A stretch of 64,000 nt of DNA from positions 1,364,001 through 1,428,000 of the forward strand of contig SEBU01000001.1 of assembly GCA_004173475.1 (NCBI GenBank), given 5' to 3'. Below, one piece after another: positions 61,858 to 64,000 of the stretch. Origin of the DNA: Gammaproteobacteria bacterium. Its GTDB lineage: Bacteria > Pseudomonadota > Gammaproteobacteria > Pseudomonadales > Cellvibrionaceae. Under the pieces are notes generated by a model, which ran no database searches, was not told where the DNA came from, and saw only the letters and a list, made by a program, of their open reading frames with translations. Position 1 is the stretch's first letter. Every line of letters begins with the position of its first letter. Made by a program: the position numbers and the translations under genes.

Positions 61858-63213
61858 TCAACTTAATGACTGCGAGAACGCATCGTTAAAATTTTTCTCC
61901 AACGATTGAAGCCTCTGCACAGGATTACTTACTACTGTGTCCATTTTAAAAATGGCTAAAAGTTCTTCATTAAAATGTCTGAATTTAAAATTCACGTTAT
62001 CCATATAGCAGGCTTCAGGAGCATTAACTTTTGTATAAACAGATTCATAAGTTAAGCTTTCAGAGGCACGTTGATTTATCACATCAACCAAATTGGCCTT
62101 GGTAGCCATTGGTGAAATATTTTTGTCAGCCCATTCTTTTGGTGAGAATTTACTGTAGTTATTGGACACCCACAGCAAGGATTCTTCTAAATTAGCATCT
62201 GGAACGAGGAGGCCAGTAAATTCATTAATGCATGATTTATCAACACCGATATTTTCACTAATACAAATCACTGGGATATTACAAAATATAGATTCAAACA
62301 GGCTTCGATTACTACCTTCTTTGTAGGACAGTAAAATATTGCATTTACTCTTATTCAAATAGGTTGCCACCTCATTTCGCGGCAGAGAAAACTTCAAAGC
62401 AATATTCTTTTCTATCCCCGCCTTTTTTATTAGTCCTTCGACTAATTCATTATCTCCACCCCATGAAGCGCAGACCAGGCAAGCTTTATAATCGGCAGCT
62501 CCGCGCTCAACAATATTCTTGATAGCGGTGATATATCTATAAACCCTCTTGATGGGGTTATTGTTTGCAATGTAAATAGAATCAAATTCTTTTTCGACAG
62601 CCTGAGGTTTGAAATCTCCTTGGGGAACCCAGCATCCGGAACCGAATCTAACAGGAATGAATGTATCTGCGAAACAATTCATTAAAATGCGATCTTGCTG
62701 TTCACTAGATTCAATCACAATGTTGCCAGCCTTTCCTACCCAGCCCAAAATATCCGCGTCTGCATAACCAGACCAGCTTGGCTCAAGCACCAAATGGAAA
62801 TATTGAGTCAGTGCCGAAATGTCGATATTTTTTAAATAATAGGAAAAGGTGCGAGTAAATTTGACCAGTAAAATACCTTTAGAGCACTCCGAACCGTTAA
62901 ATGATGGCCACTTCAATACTATTGTTCTATCACTTGCCTCGCCGATTTGTACATTGGACGTTATTTTTTCCTCAATGAGTGAATTATCCTGACTTAAAGC
63001 ATTTTTAACTACGGTCAAGGCAACTGAATTAAAATTGTAACGCAGCGATCTAAGACTTAAATCAAGACCAATGTTTTTAAAACCTAAAGTCCATAGAATA
63101 TTCGCCGCTACGGCCATTGAGTTGGAGACGAGGTTATTTAAATAGCTAAACCATATCTCGTTGGTTAGATATTTAAAAAAATATTTAGATGAAACACTCA
63201 AACTAACCTCCAA
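61858..63213 (-). CDS. Divergent glycosyltransferase-like protein
   Basis: A 451-residue protein whose first 190 residues match nothing I recognise. The second half looks like a GT4 C-lobe: FDSIYIANNNPIKRVYRYITAI, ASWGGDNELVEGLIKKAG, and LLSYKEGSNRSLFESIFCNIPVICISENIG with the EX7E-like EGSNRSLFE. The ORF starts at a TTG with AGGA upstream; a second TTG four codons later has a better GGAGG five bases before it, so either may be used. It follows the ligase-like gene by 53 bases on the same strand. Confidence 0.7.
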   Translation of the reverse strand: MEVSLSVSSKYFFKYLTNEIWFSYLNNLVSNSMAVAANILWTLGFKNIGLDLSLRSLRYNFNSVALTVVKNALSQDNSLIEEKITSNVQIGEASDRTIVLKWPSFNGSECSKGILLVKFTRTFSYYLKNIDISALTQYFHLVLEPSWSGYADADILGWVGKAGNIVIESSEQQDRILMNCFADTFIPVRFGSGCWVPQGDFKPQAVEKEFDSIYIANNNPIKRVYRYITAIKNIVERGAADYKACLVCASWGGDNELVEGLIKKAGIEKNIALKFSLPRNEVATYLNKSKCNILLSYKEGSNRSLFESIFCNIPVICISENIGVDKSCINEFTGLLVPDANLEESLLWVSNNYSKFSPKEWADKNISPMATKANLVDVINQRASESLTYESVYTKVNAPEACYMDNVNFKFRHFNEELLAIFKMDTVVSNPVQRLQSLEKNFNDAFSQSLS

Positions 63214-63266
63214 TAATTCATCCTAGTTATTTGCCGCCTATAGATCAGTGTATGCATCAAAGCTTG

Positions 63267-64000
63267 CTAATTTTTCGCAAGCTCTTTGGGCTGGACTTTC
63301 ACTTTTAGGGTATTGCTTAACGCGCAAATAAACGCGAGATGAATCCATAAAAACGGATAATAAGATACTGTTACAAACTGACCGGCGATAAAGAAACCTA
63401 ACACACCATACCCCAAACCGGCAGCAATATTTCTTTCTAGCTCGCTCGCATTTTTATTACGACTTATTTTTATACTCACAATAAAACAATAAAATATTAG
63501 ACCGGAAAACAGAAAAACCGCTAAAAATCCTGCATCAGTGCCCACCTGTACAAAAATATTGTGGGGTAACTCTGCATGAGGAAATAGCATATCTTCAGAA
63601 TAATAAGTTTCGTAATAAGTACTAAAATTAAAGAATCCTACTCCAGCCCAAGGGTGATCCTGCATCATATCCCATCCATGCTGCCAATATAGAAGTCGTT
63701 GCTGCGAGGTTTTGTCGTCCCCCGAGTTCGAAAAGCGTGCCTTTTGTTCTTCAGGCACAAGATAAAATAATGCAGTACATAAAAGAACTACACCAATGAA
63801 TGCTTTGGGCCGAACAACACTTTTCCTAAATATAATGAGAAGCTCACAGACCAGTGCGATTTGAGCACCCCTACTGCTGGCGCCAAGAATCGTCATTATC
63901 GGCGCGACCCAGAAAACAATAAGCATCCACTTTTCCCAAGACGCGATTTTTGTTTTCAAACACTGAAACAAGAAAAAGGCTAGTGGAAATATCATCAGCA
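63267..64000 (-). CDS. O-antigen ligase/polymerase-like membrane protein (5' end outside window)
   Basis: The C-terminal part of a Wzy/WaaL-type polytopic protein; the frame stays open to the window edge, so the ORF track's start at 63995 is probably internal. Family features are the helix-ending motif LGASSRGAQIALVCELLI, the long periplasmic loop with YWQHGWDMMQDHPWAGVGFFNFSTYYETYY, and LPHNIFVQVGTDAGFLAVFLF, followed by two further helices. Such proteins polymerise repeat units or ligate them to an acceptor. Its presence with the flippase-like and glycosyltransferase genes supports an EPS-assembly locus that continues beyond the window. Confidence 0.85.
   Translation of the reverse strand, partial: LMIFPLAFFLFQCLKTKIASWEKWMLIVFWVAPIMTILGASSRGAQIALVCELLIIFRKSVVRPKAFIGVVLLCTALFYLVPEEQKARFSNSGDDKTSQQRLLYWQHGWDMMQDHPWAGVGFFNFSTYYETYYSEDMLFPHAELPHNIFVQVGTDAGFLAVFLFSGLIFYCFIVSIKISRNKNASELERNIAAGLGYGVLGFFIAGQFVTVSYYPFLWIHLAFICALSNTLKVKVQPKELAKN

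Overview
The window looks like a chromosomal segment of a gammaproteobacterium, most likely of the Cellvibrionaceae (Cellvibrio/Saccharophagus type). The basis is the conserved housekeeping neighbourhoods (ratA-rnfH next to smpB, hemC-hemD-hemX-hemY, glnK-amtB, ubiK-comM, rep next to a cytochrome c5), a long poly-serine linker in an envelope lipoprotein of the kind common in that family, and an exosortase/EPS locus. The taxonomic call is an inference. I see no rRNA, tRNA, CRISPR array, transposase or phage gene.

Layout. (1) 0.1-12.6 kb is a signalling island: a GGDEF-EAL protein, an HD-GYP phosphodiesterase, and three long sensor kinases with near-identical catalytic modules plus a stand-alone receiver. 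(2) 12.7-21.7 kb is housekeeping: rnfH, ratA, a sodium-dependent symporter, smpB, cysE coupled to a periplasmic binding-protein-like gene, an unknown gene, uvrD under a LexA-type box, and a small secreted protein. (3) 21.9-26.0 kb is the haem operon hemC-D-X-Y. (4) 26.2-30.0 kb is a polyamine ABC importer (potG-H-I-F order). (5) 30.5-33.8 kb holds a SutA-like RNA polymerase-associated protein and a glnK/amtB/glnK group. A sigma-54-like promoter with a pair of NtrC-like sites lies upstream of the first glnK. (6) 34.2-41.4 kb carries ubiK, comM, a receiver-GGDEF-degenerate-EAL protein, rep, a DUF805 membrane protein and a cytochrome c5. (7) 41.6-64 kb is an exosortase/extracellular polysaccharide locus: PrsK/PrsR-type kinase and sigma-54 activator, a poly-serine lipoprotein, a fused exosortase, a DegT-family enzyme, at least seven glycosyltransferase-like proteins, an ABC flippase-like protein, a secreted beta-helix protein, an asparagine-synthase-like amidotransferase and, cut by the window edge, an O-antigen ligase/polymerase-like protein.

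How it fits together. The left end and the 36-kb gene make and break c-di-GMP, which commonly controls polysaccharide production and attachment, so the EPS locus on the right is a plausible output (inference). The nitrogen block is coherent: PII proteins gate AmtB and the promoter architecture predicts induction under nitrogen limitation. The EPS half beyond about 50 kb is visibly richer in A/T than the left half and is made of variable glycosyltransferases, consistent with exchange of a sugar-assembly cassette beside a more conserved PrsK-PrsR-exosortase core. No PEP-CTERM sorting signal was found on any protein in the window, so the exosortase substrates must be elsewhere.

The strongest non-gene observations are the NtrC/sigma-54 architecture at 33.87-34.03 kb, the LexA-like box at uvrD, a nested hairpin between sutA and glnK, a 14-copy perfect heptamer array beside a 19-bp-stem terminator in the EPS locus, a palindrome upstream of the secreted beta-helix gene, and a displaced 19-bp copy of an internal smpB segment.
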